DNA from: DATKEJ01 sp963768715
GTDB taxonomy: Bacteria; Bacteroidota; Rhodothermia; Rhodothermales; DATKEJ01
DNA length: 64,000 nt
Direction of reading: 5' to 3'
Assembly (NCBI GenBank): GCA_963768715.1
Contig: CAVYJC010000004.1
Span: 248,001 to 312,000, forward strand
The notes under the pieces: generated by a model
What the model saw: only the letters and a program-made list of their open reading frames with translations
What the model was told of the DNA's origin: nothing
The model's database searches: none
Made by a program: the position numbers and the translations under genes
Part shown: positions 1 through 8,547 of the stretch, in pieces
Position numbering within the stretch: the first letter of the stretch is position 1
Layout: every line of letters begins with the position of its first letter

Positions 1-207
1 CCGGACAAATTATCCGGGGAATTTGATCGAATCTTTTCTCTCATTGCCGAAAACCCGAAGATGGGCAGACGTCGCGACGAGCTTGAGAGAGGTCTCCGGA
101 GCATTCCGCTGGGACACTATGTCATATTCTATGCCGTCGCCGACGGCATAGACGTTCTTCGCGTACTGCACAACCGGAGGGACATCGAGGACACTTTCGG
201 CGGATGA
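1..207 (+). CDS. ParE/RelE-family toxin, 3' part only
   Basis: The window opens inside this gene; 68 codons run in frame 1 to a TGA at 205-207. The translated tail reads like the second half of a ParE/RelE-fold toxin: a helix-loop with NPKMGRRRDELERGLRSI, a strand HYVIFYAV, then DGIDVLRVLHNRRDIED near the end, where such toxins carry their basic/aromatic functional residues. The family members poison gyrase (ParE) or cleave mRNA on ribosomes (RelE); which applies here cannot be told. The N-terminal third and any antitoxin, usually just upstream, are outside the window. Confidence 0.8.
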   Translation, partial: PDKLSGEFDRIFSLIAENPKMGRRRDELERGLRSIPLGHYVIFYAVADGIDVLRVLHNRRDIEDTFGG

Positions 208-241
208 GTCCGCCACATCCGTTATTCGTCGACGTGTACTC

Positions 242-724
242 TCAACCGGTGGATTTCACCATCGAAAACTCGTTCGAATACTCGTCATCCCGGTCGATCT
301 CATGATCGAGACGATACTCCTTGAACAGGCGGAAGCGGAATCGATAGCGAGCGAGTGAATCGTAGCTGGCATCCGCAATGGATTTGAGATTCGAATTTTG
401 ATCAAAGAGGTATTCGCGGACAGTCGAATCGCCTTCTTCGAGCGTTACCACACCACACTGCTCGGCGCCACTTATGTACCACGAACGAATGACCCGCCCT
501 CCTTCGACTTGCTGGAGATCGATCCACCCGTAGCAGGCGAAGTACAGCGGCTCACTTGATCGATTTATAGTGGTCAGCATGATGGAATTGCCCGGCGCAG
601 CGACGTAGGAATTGGCATCGGTGCGGATATCCACGTCAACGGAGTTGTCCGTGAGCAATCCGCATGCCGACATCGACAACGCGATCGCTAATAAGAGGGC
701 TATGAGATACCTCGACGCGTTCAT
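242..724 (-). CDS. small lipoprotein of unknown function
   Basis: A 160-residue protein with a clear lipoprotein signal: a hydrophobic run after MNASRYL and the lipobox SMSAC, so Cys21 should be lipidated. The start is the ATG at 724; a TTG four codons upstream is possible but less likely. The mature part is rich in alternating polar and hydrophobic residues, suggesting a beta-sandwich of the BsuPI/Ig-like kind (APGNSIMLTTINRSSEPLYF early, YSNEFSMV at the end). It is convergent with the toxin fragment. No function can be assigned. Confidence 0.72.
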   Translation of the reverse strand: MNASRYLIALLLAIALSMSACGLLTDNSVDVDIRTDANSYVAAPGNSIMLTTINRSSEPLYFACYGWIDLQQVEGGRVIRSWYISGAEQCGVVTLEEGDSTVREYLFDQNSNLKSIADASYDSLARYRFRFRLFKEYRLDHEIDRDDEYSNEFSMVKSTG

Positions 725-966
725 GACGCTAAACAATACGTAGCATGCTCATTGAAAAGTCGTGTTCGGACCATTTACGCCACGTAGTCCGAATTCGGCG
801 GTTTTTGTAGAGAAAAGGAAGAACAGCGAATGTTGCCCTCACTTTTCCGCGACCCATTTCCCAGCACCAAAGCGCTTGGAGGGATGCCGTGCGCTGAGCG
901 CACGGGCCTTTCAGAGCGTGGGGAGCCTGTTTCCAACCTGTGGCAAACGAGCGTTTACCGTGCCCG

Positions 967-1656
967 CTAAGGTTGAATCTTTACCACCGAGTACGTCTCG
1001 ACCACACGCATTTCACCCGAGGGGAACTGGACCGTCTGATTACGGACGGTCGGTCGGCCCTCGGCGTCGATCTCGAGCGATGCCGATCCGGAGCGCTGTC
1101 CGGCGACCGTCAAATCAAACGACAATGTAGGAGGGTCGTCGGCTGCGGTGGCGAAAGAGTCGACCGTGACCCATTCACCCACTCCTCCTTCCGCATGATC
1201 TGGTGCACTCGCTTCCATGAGCCGGGCCAGATTGTGAAGTATGCCCATTCGGGTAAGGCCTATGACGATGGCTTCCTTCAAATGGGCGGGGCTCGTGGCT
1301 GTAGCTCGATTCGTTTTGTCGCCGAGCTCCATCTCTTCACCTTCGGAAAGCAGGAGCAAATCGACAGGCCGACCGGCGAATTCGCCGGAAGCAGTCAGAC
1401 GGATATTGTCCGCCGGACCGATGTCGAGCATTCCCCGCAAATCTATTTCGAGGGCGCCCTCCGCCGTCACGTGAAAGTCGAATTTTACGGTATCGGCTTT
1501 CAGGAGTCGATCTTCAAGGGTGTAGAACGCGGCAGCCGGATCGGTCGCGGGTCCGGCCGGATTCGGCGGTTCCGCCCGACCGCAGCCGATCACCAGCGTG
1601 ACAAAACCATAAAACCACAACTTGGACATCTTGTCCCGGTTACGTGAAAATCTCAT
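967..1656 (-). CDS. lipoprotein, possibly LolA-like fold
   Basis: A 229-residue protein. I chose the ATG at 1656 because it is preceded by a GGAG-like ribosome site and gives a proper signal: basic RFSRNRDK, hydrophobic WFYGFVTLVIG, then Cys25. A later ATG at 1629 would still keep the lipobox. The mature protein has long amphipathic strands (TVKFDFHVTAEGALEIDLRG, SFDLTVAGQRSGSASLEID) like the half-barrels of LolA/LppX-type or DUF2092 proteins, but I cannot confirm the family. The methyltransferase gene ends at 1709, so the two may be co-transcribed. Confidence 0.68.
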   Translation of the reverse strand: MRFSRNRDKMSKLWFYGFVTLVIGCGRAEPPNPAGPATDPAAAFYTLEDRLLKADTVKFDFHVTAEGALEIDLRGMLDIGPADNIRLTASGEFAGRPVDLLLLSEGEEMELGDKTNRATATSPAHLKEAIVIGLTRMGILHNLARLMEASAPDHAEGGVGEWVTVDSFATAADDPPTLSFDLTVAGQRSGSASLEIDAEGRPTVRNQTVQFPSGEMRVVETYSVVKIQP

Positions 1657-1708
1657 TGTGCACTCCGCACCAAGCACTTGGCACCAATTGGCGTTTCTCG
1701 ATTCGCGT

Positions 1709-2533
1709 TTAGCGTTCATCCTTCTTCGCCCCAACCGCCAGTAAATGCGCACTGACTCCCCGTATCGACGGTTCATTTTCGAGCCGTCGCGCCGTCGCCA
1801 GAATATCATCACGGCGACGCGCATCCTGCCATCGATCCTCAAAGTCGGGCAACATCCACCCAGGTCCATCGAATCCGAGCACGACGACGTTCGAGAATCC
1901 CGCTTCAACAAGTTCGGATTGCAGCTCATCCGGACGATGAAACTTCGCAGTCGTGAAGTACTCCAGATTCCCTGTGTCATTGCGGTGAATTCCTTCGTCC
2001 AGATCCGCAATTACCATTTCTTGAAATGCGGGGTCGGCGATCAGATCTCTGGAAAGTCCGTCCAAGGCGGATGCATATCGCGAGATCGCCGCGGCGAAGA
2101 CCTGACCGCCCGATTTGAGCACTCGGAACGCTTCACGCAGCGCCCATAGCCGATCGTCGCCATCAATCAAGTGATAGAGCGGACCGAACTCAAGCACGGC
2201 GTCGACGGATTCGTCATCCCATTTCAACTCACGCGCATCGCCCACGCTGCAGCTTTCGATGCCGTGATCGGCTTCATCACTGCGCCGCTGAGCCTCGTCT
2301 ACGAGTCGAGGCACGGGATCGATGAGGTGAACTTCGTACCCGAGGCCGGCGAGCCAAAGGGCGTATACTCCTGCTCCGCCGCCGACATCCAGGATGGTTG
2401 CGGGAGGTTTCGGGAGTCTCTCAGCAAGCAATTCCTTTGTGCGCACGAATTCCAGCTGAAAAGGCCCAGTGCGTAGCCGTTCCTCTTCCGGTGCTTGGTG
2501 GTAGTAGCCCAAGATTTCGGGTTTCAGCTTCAT
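1709..2533 (-). CDS. class I SAM-dependent methyltransferase
   Basis: A 274-residue protein with a Rossmann-type methyltransferase core. Motif I is ILDVGGGAGVYALWLAGLG around residues 45-63, followed by an acidic loop (HLIDPVPRLVDEA) for the SAM ribose, DARELKWDDESVDAVLEFGP as motif II/III and LREAFRVLKSGGQVFAAAIS as the post-core strand. The substrate is unknown; small-molecule or UbiE-like methylation is typical of this subgroup. It lies upstream of the lipoprotein gene on the same strand with a 52 bp gap. Confidence 0.85.
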   Translation of the reverse strand: MKLKPEILGYYHQAPEEERLRTGPFQLEFVRTKELLAERLPKPPATILDVGGGAGVYALWLAGLGYEVHLIDPVPRLVDEAQRRSDEADHGIESCSVGDARELKWDDESVDAVLEFGPLYHLIDGDDRLWALREAFRVLKSGGQVFAAAISRYASALDGLSRDLIADPAFQEMVIADLDEGIHRNDTGNLEYFTTAKFHRPDELQSELVEAGFSNVVVLGFDGPGWMLPDFEDRWQDARRRDDILATARRLENEPSIRGVSAHLLAVGAKKDER

Positions 2534-2577
2534 CGGGACAAGAGCTCAGGTAAGGAAACGTTGACACAATCTAGGCT

Positions 2578-4194
2578 TTATTCGTGCATCACGACCATCG
2601 TCCTCCGAGCGATGAACCTATTTGCAATAGTCATCACATAGAAGTAGAGACCGTCCGGAAGAGCATCGCCCCTGAAGGTGAGACGATGTTGTCCCGCTTG
2701 ATGGAATCCATCTTCAAGCGTATCAACCCGTCGTCCAAGGACATCGAAGAGCGCAATCGTGACATCGCCTCCCTGGGGGACTCCGTACTCGATCATGGCT
2801 GAACCGGATACCGGTTTCGGGTAGTGGTCCAACTTGAAGGAGAGGTCCGGTTCATCGGAAGGACTCGATGTCGGCCGGATCAGCGCTCCGTAGTCTCGAA
2901 CGGCCTCTGCTGCCATCTCACGAAGTACCGTAATAGAGCCAAATCTATCAGCTCCACGGGCCCAGATTATGGCGTAATCCAACTCTTGTGAGTCGCCCGG
3001 ATCCATAGAGAAGGGTCCGCTTGCCTGTATGATGCGAGGATCGCCATCAATGTGTCTTCCTCCAAGACTGTCCACGTTCTCCATACTCCAGTATTTCTGC
3101 CCGACCGGGTCTCCCGGAAACATGATTGTGGTGGGTTTGACGCCACCCCATCCGTATCCGCCCTCAGTGACGGGGCTCCCGTCTTGCCAGTAACCTCTCA
3201 TGAACCGATAGGCATCGTCCGTTCCCGGCCTGGCTCCATCTCCGTCGGAAGTGGTGCTTCGCGTTTCGACAAACGTCGTCATCCCAAGCTCCCTCGCTCC
3301 CGAGACGTCGTGAACGACCGGCGTCTTGATCATGACGATGCCCAGAGCGGGCGGGAAACCATCCCACGATGGATCGACTTGGTTGTCGGATTCGTACGCG
3401 AAGCCCATATCCAGAAGCGTGTCGGCGCCGGCATAGTCCCCAGAAGTCCAGCCGAGTTGAATGTTCGACCACAGGCCCAAATAGGCGTCGTCCAGCCGGT
3501 CCTTCCCGCGATAGGTGATCCGGTTTCGAAAGAAGATCGTCGATTGCAGATATCTGGGTCGATCGAATGCGAAAGCCAGTCCCTGGACCTCGACGCCGAT
3601 AGGCTCGGTAAGCGAAAACGAATGTTCGCCACCGGCGTCGTTCACAACCCAATAGGCCATTTGATCGCCGTACATGCGGGGTCTGTCGCCCCCGCGCAGA
3701 TCATAGTTGCCGGGCACGCCGTCGCCATCCATGACCTCCGCACCGGCAGTGTAAGGCCAATCACGAATGTCAGCGGTTGGTGCCCCGGTCGCATCAAGCT
3801 CTGCCAGATCTTCTCTGTTAACGACCCAGATCCGGTCAAACGGCATGCAATCGGTAGGCGCGTCACCGGACGGCGTCAGCGGACCGGGGAAGTAGTCGGA
3901 GTAGGACCACTTCGCCGCAGCCAGACGCAACTGCTGGTGGACCTTCCCGCCCATCCAGAGAGCGTGAGCGAAGATCGCCGTATGGCCGCTTCCTTTTGGA
4001 GCCTCAAGAAAGAAGGGATCTTGCCCGTAGCCCCACCCCGCCCAGTTCTTGACTGTCGCGCGAATGCCGTTGACGTCGATGAAAGCCCTCGCTGTCCCGC
4101 GCTCACACTGGCCCCTGCAAAAGGTCGGAGAGAGCAGGACCACAAGAAGGGCGAGCCCTGTTTTAACGATATGAGGCGATCGATCAACTCGCAT
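2578..4194 (-). CDS. secreted protein with T9SS type-A sorting domain
   Basis: A 538-residue protein starting at the ATG at 4194 with a signal peptide (TGLALLVVLLSPTFCRGQ). The central region is a long beta-rich extracellular domain of a kind often seen in Bacteroidota, with no catalytic motif I recognise. The last ~80 residues form a classical type IX secretion sorting domain: YPKPVSGSAMIEYGVPQGG, VTIALFDVLGRRVDTL, DGLYFYVMT and a basic tail. By family knowledge such proteins cross the outer membrane through the Por machinery and are anchored or released. An in-frame upstream extension to 4350 lacks a signal and is less likely. Confidence 0.8.
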   Translation of the reverse strand: MRVDRSPHIVKTGLALLVVLLSPTFCRGQCERGTARAFIDVNGIRATVKNWAGWGYGQDPFFLEAPKGSGHTAIFAHALWMGGKVHQQLRLAAAKWSYSDYFPGPLTPSGDAPTDCMPFDRIWVVNREDLAELDATGAPTADIRDWPYTAGAEVMDGDGVPGNYDLRGGDRPRMYGDQMAYWVVNDAGGEHSFSLTEPIGVEVQGLAFAFDRPRYLQSTIFFRNRITYRGKDRLDDAYLGLWSNIQLGWTSGDYAGADTLLDMGFAYESDNQVDPSWDGFPPALGIVMIKTPVVHDVSGARELGMTTFVETRSTTSDGDGARPGTDDAYRFMRGYWQDGSPVTEGGYGWGGVKPTTIMFPGDPVGQKYWSMENVDSLGGRHIDGDPRIIQASGPFSMDPGDSQELDYAIIWARGADRFGSITVLREMAAEAVRDYGALIRPTSSPSDEPDLSFKLDHYPKPVSGSAMIEYGVPQGGDVTIALFDVLGRRVDTLEDGFHQAGQHRLTFRGDALPDGLYFYVMTIANRFIARRTMVVMHE

Positions 4195-4574
4195 TAGCCG
4201 CCGAGCTCCACAATACTTATTAATTTCGTTCGGAACCGGGGAGGAAACAGTAAGGGTTCCCCTTTTTGCACTGGCCGGAGAGATCGCAACGCTGTAGCAA
4301 AGAGCCTGTGTCTTCGACATGGCTCGCTGGATGCGCCTGGCGCTGAACACCTACTTCGCGTCGTTCATCCTGCACTCCCTCCCGGGCTCTCCCAAACGAG
4401 TTCGGGATACGCCGGGCAGGCCTCCGCGGGAACGACGCCGGTGGCCTACTCGCACCTCGCACCAATCAGCAATTAGCAATTTTCGATTAGCAATCCCAGT
4501 AACAACCTTTTCCCCTCCCAAACGTACTTATTAGCCATTTTATCCACCCACATTCCAATAACACGGAATTTGCT
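4195..4574. other. intergenic region with REP-like element and short repeat
   Basis: No convincing gene in these 380 bases. They hold the divergent promoters of the secreted protein and the rhodanese, a GC-rich element at 4410-4436 that recurs at 48055-48082, and three imperfect copies of an 8-9 bp word (TTAGCAAT-like) around 4466-4496. Confidence 0.6.
4410..4436. repeat. dispersed REP-like element, copy A
   Basis: CGCCGGGCAGGCC followed by TCCGCGGGAACGAC; the same string with one extra C and one C/T change occurs at 48055-48082. Both copies are intergenic. The short, GC-rich, partly palindromic form resembles bacterial REP elements, but two copies alone cannot prove it. Confidence 0.55.
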
Positions 4575-5420
4575 ATGTCAGACTACGCGCATCCAGAAAC
4601 CCTTGTCTCCACCGAATGGGTTGCGACGCATGCATCCGACCCGGATGTCGCCGTCGTGGAAGTAAATGTCGATACGACCGCTTACGAGCAGGGACACGTC
4701 CCCGGATCGATCGGCTGGAACTGGAAGACGCAGCTTTGTGACACCGTGCGACGTGACATCGTGAGCAAATCCGATCTCGAAAAGCTGCTCTCCTCGAGCG
4801 GCATCGGAAATGACACGACCATCGTGGTCTACGGCGATCACAACAACTGGTTTGCGGCCTGGGCCTTCTGGCAACTGAAGGTCTACGGCCACGATGACGT
4901 CCGCATCATGAACGGCGGACGGAAGAAATGGATCGAGGAAGGTCGTCAGCTCACGACGGACGTTCCCAGCGTAACGCCGGCGTCGTATCACGCCGCCGAA
5001 GCCAACCTGTCGCTTCGCGCCTTCCTGCCCCAAGTACAGTCCACGATTGCAGGCGGCAATGCCGCACTCGTCGACGTTCGTTCGGCCGATGAGTTTTCAG
5101 GCAAGATCCTGGCGCCTCCGGGGCTTCCGGAAACCTGCCAGCGCGGGGGACACATTCCGGGCGCCAAGAATATCGGATGGAACACGGCGAGCAACGAGGA
5201 CGGCACCTTCAAGTCTCACGACGAGATTGCACAGATTTACGGGGCGAAGGGCGTGACGGCGGACAAAGACGTCATCGCTTACTGCCGGATCGGCGAACGC
5301 TCAAGCTACTCCTGGTTCGTCCTGAAGTACCTCCTCGGTTATCCGAACGTCCGCAACTACGACGGTTCGTGGACCGAGTGGGGAAACCTCGTCGGCGCAC
5401 CCATCGAAAACGGTGCCTGA
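4575..5420 (+). CDS. sseA: thiosulfate/3-mercaptopyruvate sulfurtransferase (two rhodanese domains)
   Basis: A 281-residue tandem rhodanese. The N-terminal inactive domain holds HVPGSIGWNWKTQL; the C-terminal domain has DVRSADEF, HIPGAKNIGW and the active-site loop CRIGERS around residues 237-243. The CRxGxRS loop is the thiosulfate sulfurtransferase type rather than the CGSGVTA loop of mercaptopyruvate enzymes. It transfers sulfane sulfur from thiosulfate to cyanide or thiol acceptors in the cytoplasm. The gene stands alone between two non-coding stretches and is followed by a hairpin terminator. Confidence 0.9.
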   Translation: MSDYAHPETLVSTEWVATHASDPDVAVVEVNVDTTAYEQGHVPGSIGWNWKTQLCDTVRRDIVSKSDLEKLLSSSGIGNDTTIVVYGDHNNWFAAWAFWQLKVYGHDDVRIMNGGRKKWIEEGRQLTTDVPSVTPASYHAAEANLSLRAFLPQVQSTIAGGNAALVDVRSADEFSGKILAPPGLPETCQRGGHIPGAKNIGWNTASNEDGTFKSHDEIAQIYGAKGVTADKDVIAYCRIGERSSYSWFVLKYLLGYPNVRNYDGSWTEWGNLVGAPIENGA

Positions 5421-5449
5421 GCGACGTTCTCGCGAAGTGAACAGGAAAA

Positions 5450-5482
5450 GGACGATCCGTTTCGGGTCGTCCCTTCTTCGTT
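5450..5482 (+). terminator. intrinsic terminator after the rhodanese gene
   Basis: GGACGATCCG at 5450-5459 pairs with CGGGTCGTCC at 5463-5472 (one G-T pair, 3-base loop) and is followed by a T-rich tail (CTTCTTCGTTT). It sits 30 bases after the stop codon. Confidence 0.75.
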
Positions 5483-5801
5483 TGCCGCGACAACGGCTGT
5501 GAACGGCGACGCGCCTACTGATGAATCCCGCAACCGCTGCCGCAGGTTGCTGACGAGGGACGGCCCCAACCGATTGAAATCAGGGTCTGAGCCTTGACAT
5601 CGTCGGGCGTCCGGGCCCGCCGTTCACCGGGCTATGTCACAACCGATGCATCGCACGGCCGTGACGACGTGCATAGCAAATCCAGCCCTGCTTCCGACGG
5701 GCCGGGTCCGCTGGATTTAGATTCTGCGGGCGACTTGTAGACTGAAAGACTAGTAGACTCGTAGACTTGTAGACTAGAGATGGATTTGTAGTTTCGACTC
5801 C
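5483..5801. other. intergenic region with GTAGACT-type short repeat
   Basis: About 320 bases without a gene. The right end, about 5732-5778, carries five imperfect copies of a 7-10 bp word containing TAGACT. The rest shows nothing I can interpret; the promoter of the catabolic cluster is expected here. Confidence 0.55.
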
Positions 5802-6819
5802 GTGAAAGCACTCCACTACCCCGACTGGGACACTCTAGAACTGGCAGATCTCGACGCTCCCGTTGCATCCGACGACGAGGTGATCGTCCGCGTGGCCGCA
5901 TGCGGCATCTGCGGAAGTGAGCTAGAGACGTTCGCAAAACGAAGTTCGCGGCGGACGCCCCCGCTGGTCATGGGACACGAATTCTGCGGCGTAGTGGATT
6001 CGGGATCAGCGGCTGGATTTCCCGAGGGCTCCCGCGTCGTCTGCAACGCGATCGTCCATTGCGGCCGTTGCGCAAACTGCCTCGCGGGTCGCACCCAGCT
6101 TTGTACCAATCGCGAGGTCTTTGGGATGCATCGGCCGGGCGCTTTCGCCGAACGCGTGGCAGCCCCTATCCTCCTGCCTGATGCCCTGGCCCGACGGACT
6201 CCCGGCTGCCTGGGCCTGCCTTGCCGAGCCGCTCGGGAACGGTGTGCACGTCGCCGAACGCGTGCGGTCCGCTCAGCCTGAGTCGGCGCTGGTCATCGGG
6301 GCGGGACCCATCGGGCTGATGGTCCTCCAGGCGCTCAAAGCCCTCCTCGAAATCCCCGTCTTCGTCGTGGACCTCATTCCGGAGCGCCTCGAGGCCGCAC
6401 GATCCATCGGAGCCGAAGAAGCGGTAGAATCGTCCGAAAGTAGCCTGAAAGCTCTGATGAATGACCGGACCAGCGGTCGCGGCTTCGACGTCGTGGTCGA
6501 TGCCGCCGGGAACGGGGCAACGAAATCGCTTTCCCTCAAGTCCCTCCGAGACGAGGGCCTCGCCGTCTGGATTGGACTCGGGTCCGACGAAATCAGGCTC
6601 CACACGTATCCCATCACGCTCCGCGAGCAGACGGTCACGGGATCCTACGGAGCAACGGCGGACGACATGGCGGCAGCCCTGCGACTGATGGCCGAGCGAC
6701 GCGTGGACGTCGAATCCTGGGTGTCCAGGTATCCGCTCGAGCGCGCGCCGGATGCGTTCTTGCGTCAGCTTGATCCGGAGCAGCGCGACATCAAAGTGGT
6801 AATCGAAATAGCACCCTAA
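5802..6819 (+). pseudogene. zinc-dependent alcohol dehydrogenase, split by a one-base frameshift
   Basis: The first 128 or so codons from the GTG at 5802 encode a GroES-like domain with the catalytic zinc site (CGICGSE, GHEFCG) and the structural zinc loop CGRCANCLAGRTQLC. The frame is then lost: from about 6190 the homology continues in the next frame (PDGLPAAWACLAEPLGNGV), through the NAD-binding ALVIGAGPIGLMVLQALKAL to the stop at 6817-6819. Removing one G at 6188-6189 restores a single protein of about 338 residues of the threonine/sorbitol/galactitol dehydrogenase type. Either a recent mutation or an assembly indel. First gene of a four-gene cluster. Confidence 0.85.
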
Positions 6820-6822
6820 CTT

Positions 6823-6850
6823 CGGACCCTCGACCCTCGACCTTCGACCT
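6823..6850. repeat. CCTCGAC-type short tandem repeat
   Basis: Four imperfect copies of a 7-8 bp word (ACCCTCG, ACCTTCG) fill the 34-base gap between the dehydrogenase genes. Confidence 0.6.
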
Positions 6851-6853
6851 TGC

Positions 6854-7801
6854 ATGGATATCATCTACACGGACAACGGATTCGGAAACACCGACATCGA
6901 GCGAGACATTATCGAGCCCGCCGGTGGGAAGCTAATTGCGAAACAGTGTCGCACCGAGGATGAGGTGGTCGCTGCTGCGCGCGCGGCGGACGCTGTCCTC
7001 GTCCAGTGGGCGCCGATCTCCACTCGGGTTATCGAGCAGCTGGAACACTGCCGCCTGATCGTCCGGATCGGCATCGGTGTCGACAACGTCGATCTGGCGG
7101 CCGCACGAAAGAGGGGGATCGACGTCTGCAACGTTCCTGATTACTGTACGGACGAGGTCGCCGACCACACCCTCGCGCTGGCACTGGCAATGGTCCGTCA
7201 GGTGACACGCACCGATGCCAGGACGCGTCGCGGCGAATGGAAGATCACACCTGACCATCCGATTACGGCGCTGTCGGAACAGACCTTCGTGACCGTCGGC
7301 TTCGGCCGCATCGCACGCGCCGTGCTGAAACGAGCCGAAGCATTCGGATTCAAGCTCGCGGCGGTAGATCCACTCGTGTCCGACGAGGACTTCGCGGATG
7401 CATCCGTGAAGCGACTTACCCTCGACGAGGCCCTTCGAATGGCCGACGTGCTGTCCCTCCATTGCGGCCTGAATGACGAGACGTACCATCTTATCGACAA
7501 GGGCACACTCGGGCGCATGAAATCGTCTGCCGTGCTGGTGAACACTTCCCGCGGCGGACTCGTCAACGCGGCTGCGCTTGCTGGCGCACTTGAATCCGGC
7601 AAGATCGCCGGCGCCGGACTCGACGTCTACGAAACGGAACCATTGCCGACGGGCTCGCCACTTCGAAACTCCCCAAATACCTTACTGACTTCCCACATCG
7701 CGTGGTACAGCACCAATAGCATCATTAGACTCCGGGAACTGGCCGCGAAAGAAATCGCTCGCTTCATCAAAGGCGATCCACTACTCCATGTCGTCAACTA
7801 G
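6854..7801 (+). CDS. D-2-hydroxyacid dehydrogenase (PGDH/CtBP-like)
   Basis: A 315-residue NAD-dependent dehydrogenase. The N-terminal part has the substrate-domain strand VRIGIGVDNVDLAAARKRGI; the NAD domain has ADHTLALALAMVRQ, VGFGRIARAVLKRAEAFG and VLVNTSRGGLVNAAALAGAL, containing the conserved Arg, while GAGLDVYETEPLPTGS carries the conserved Glu and TSHIAWYS the catalytic His. The length fits the single-module class without an ACT domain. The true 2-hydroxy acid is unknown; the context with a polyol-type ADH, a cyclase-family hydrolase and an SDR points to a catabolic rather than serine-biosynthetic role. Confidence 0.87.
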   Translation: MDIIYTDNGFGNTDIERDIIEPAGGKLIAKQCRTEDEVVAAARAADAVLVQWAPISTRVIEQLEHCRLIVRIGIGVDNVDLAAARKRGIDVCNVPDYCTDEVADHTLALALAMVRQVTRTDARTRRGEWKITPDHPITALSEQTFVTVGFGRIARAVLKRAEAFGFKLAAVDPLVSDEDFADASVKRLTLDEALRMADVLSLHCGLNDETYHLIDKGTLGRMKSSAVLVNTSRGGLVNAAALAGALESGKIAGAGLDVYETEPLPTGSPLRNSPNTLLTSHIAWYSTNSIIRLRELAAKEIARFIKGDPLLHVVN

Positions 7802-7827
7802 ACTGCAGATAAATGACGAATACCCAA

Positions 7828-7866
7828 TTCCTAATTCTTAATTCTTAATTCTTAATTCTTAATTAC
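7828..7866. repeat. AATTCTT tandem repeat
   Basis: Five to six copies of a 7 bp unit (AATTCTT, first copy AATTCCT) directly before the next gene's start codon. Very AT-rich against GC-rich surroundings. Confidence 0.8.
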
Positions 7867-7868
7867 TT

Positions 7869-8513
7869 ATGCCCCTCGTCGATCTCTCCCACCCCCTCGC
7901 CCATGGCCAGCTGAATTTCCCGTTCGACCCGAAAATCAGCATCGTCGTTCACAACACGGTCGAGTCCATCGGCTACAACATCACCGAGATCAGCATGTCG
8001 TCCCATCAGGGGACGCATCTCGATGCACCGTTTCATTTTTACAACGACGGCCGGACGCTCGACCAGATGACGTTGGATCAGTTCTATGGTCCGGCGAGTC
8101 TCGTGGATCTCGCGCCCGGAGATCGACTTGCGCCGGGCACTCCGCTCACCGTAGAGATGTTCGCTCCCCACGCGGACAAGTTTGTCGAGGGCGCCAAGGT
8201 CATTTATCGGACAGGCTGGGACCATATGTTCGGGAAGCCCGAATTCTTCAGCGAATTCCCGACGCTCACACTCGAAGCCGCACAGTGGATGGCGGATCGG
8301 AAGATCGGTTTGATCGGCATGGATACGCCCACTCCGAGCGTCGATTGGAAGGAGTGTCACCTCATTCTGCTCGGTCCCGACGTCGAAATCGTCATCGTCG
8401 AAGGGCTCACACGACTGGAGCAACTCCCCGAGTCGTTCACCTTCATCGGTTTCCCGATGAACATTGAGGGCCGGGACGGCTCGCCGATCCGTGCCGTCGC
8501 GATGGTTGATTGA
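7869..8513 (+). CDS. cyclase family protein (metal-dependent hydrolase)
   Basis: A 214-residue protein of the KynB/isatin-hydrolase cyclase superfamily. It begins with MPLVDLSHPLAHGQLNFP, has the signature metal motif HQGTHLDAPFHF around residues 42-53 and continues with VIYRTGWDHM and later LIGMDTPTPS. Members hydrolyse N-formylkynurenine, isatin or cyclise/linearise polyketides; the substrate here is unknown. The start lies just after a short tandem repeat that leaves no good ribosome site. Third gene of the catabolic cluster. Confidence 0.85.
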   Translation: MPLVDLSHPLAHGQLNFPFDPKISIVVHNTVESIGYNITEISMSSHQGTHLDAPFHFYNDGRTLDQMTLDQFYGPASLVDLAPGDRLAPGTPLTVEMFAPHADKFVEGAKVIYRTGWDHMFGKPEFFSEFPTLTLEAAQWMADRKIGLIGMDTPTPSVDWKECHLILLGPDVEIVIVEGLTRLEQLPESFTFIGFPMNIEGRDGSPIRAVAMVD

Positions 8514-8547
8514 GTAACGGCATTTCGAATCAAATCCGGACAACAAC

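Noticed and set aside
967..2010. 347-codon minus-strand frame taken as one protein
   Set aside because: Its first 118 codons overlap the methyltransferase gene in another frame; the signal peptide starts at 1656.
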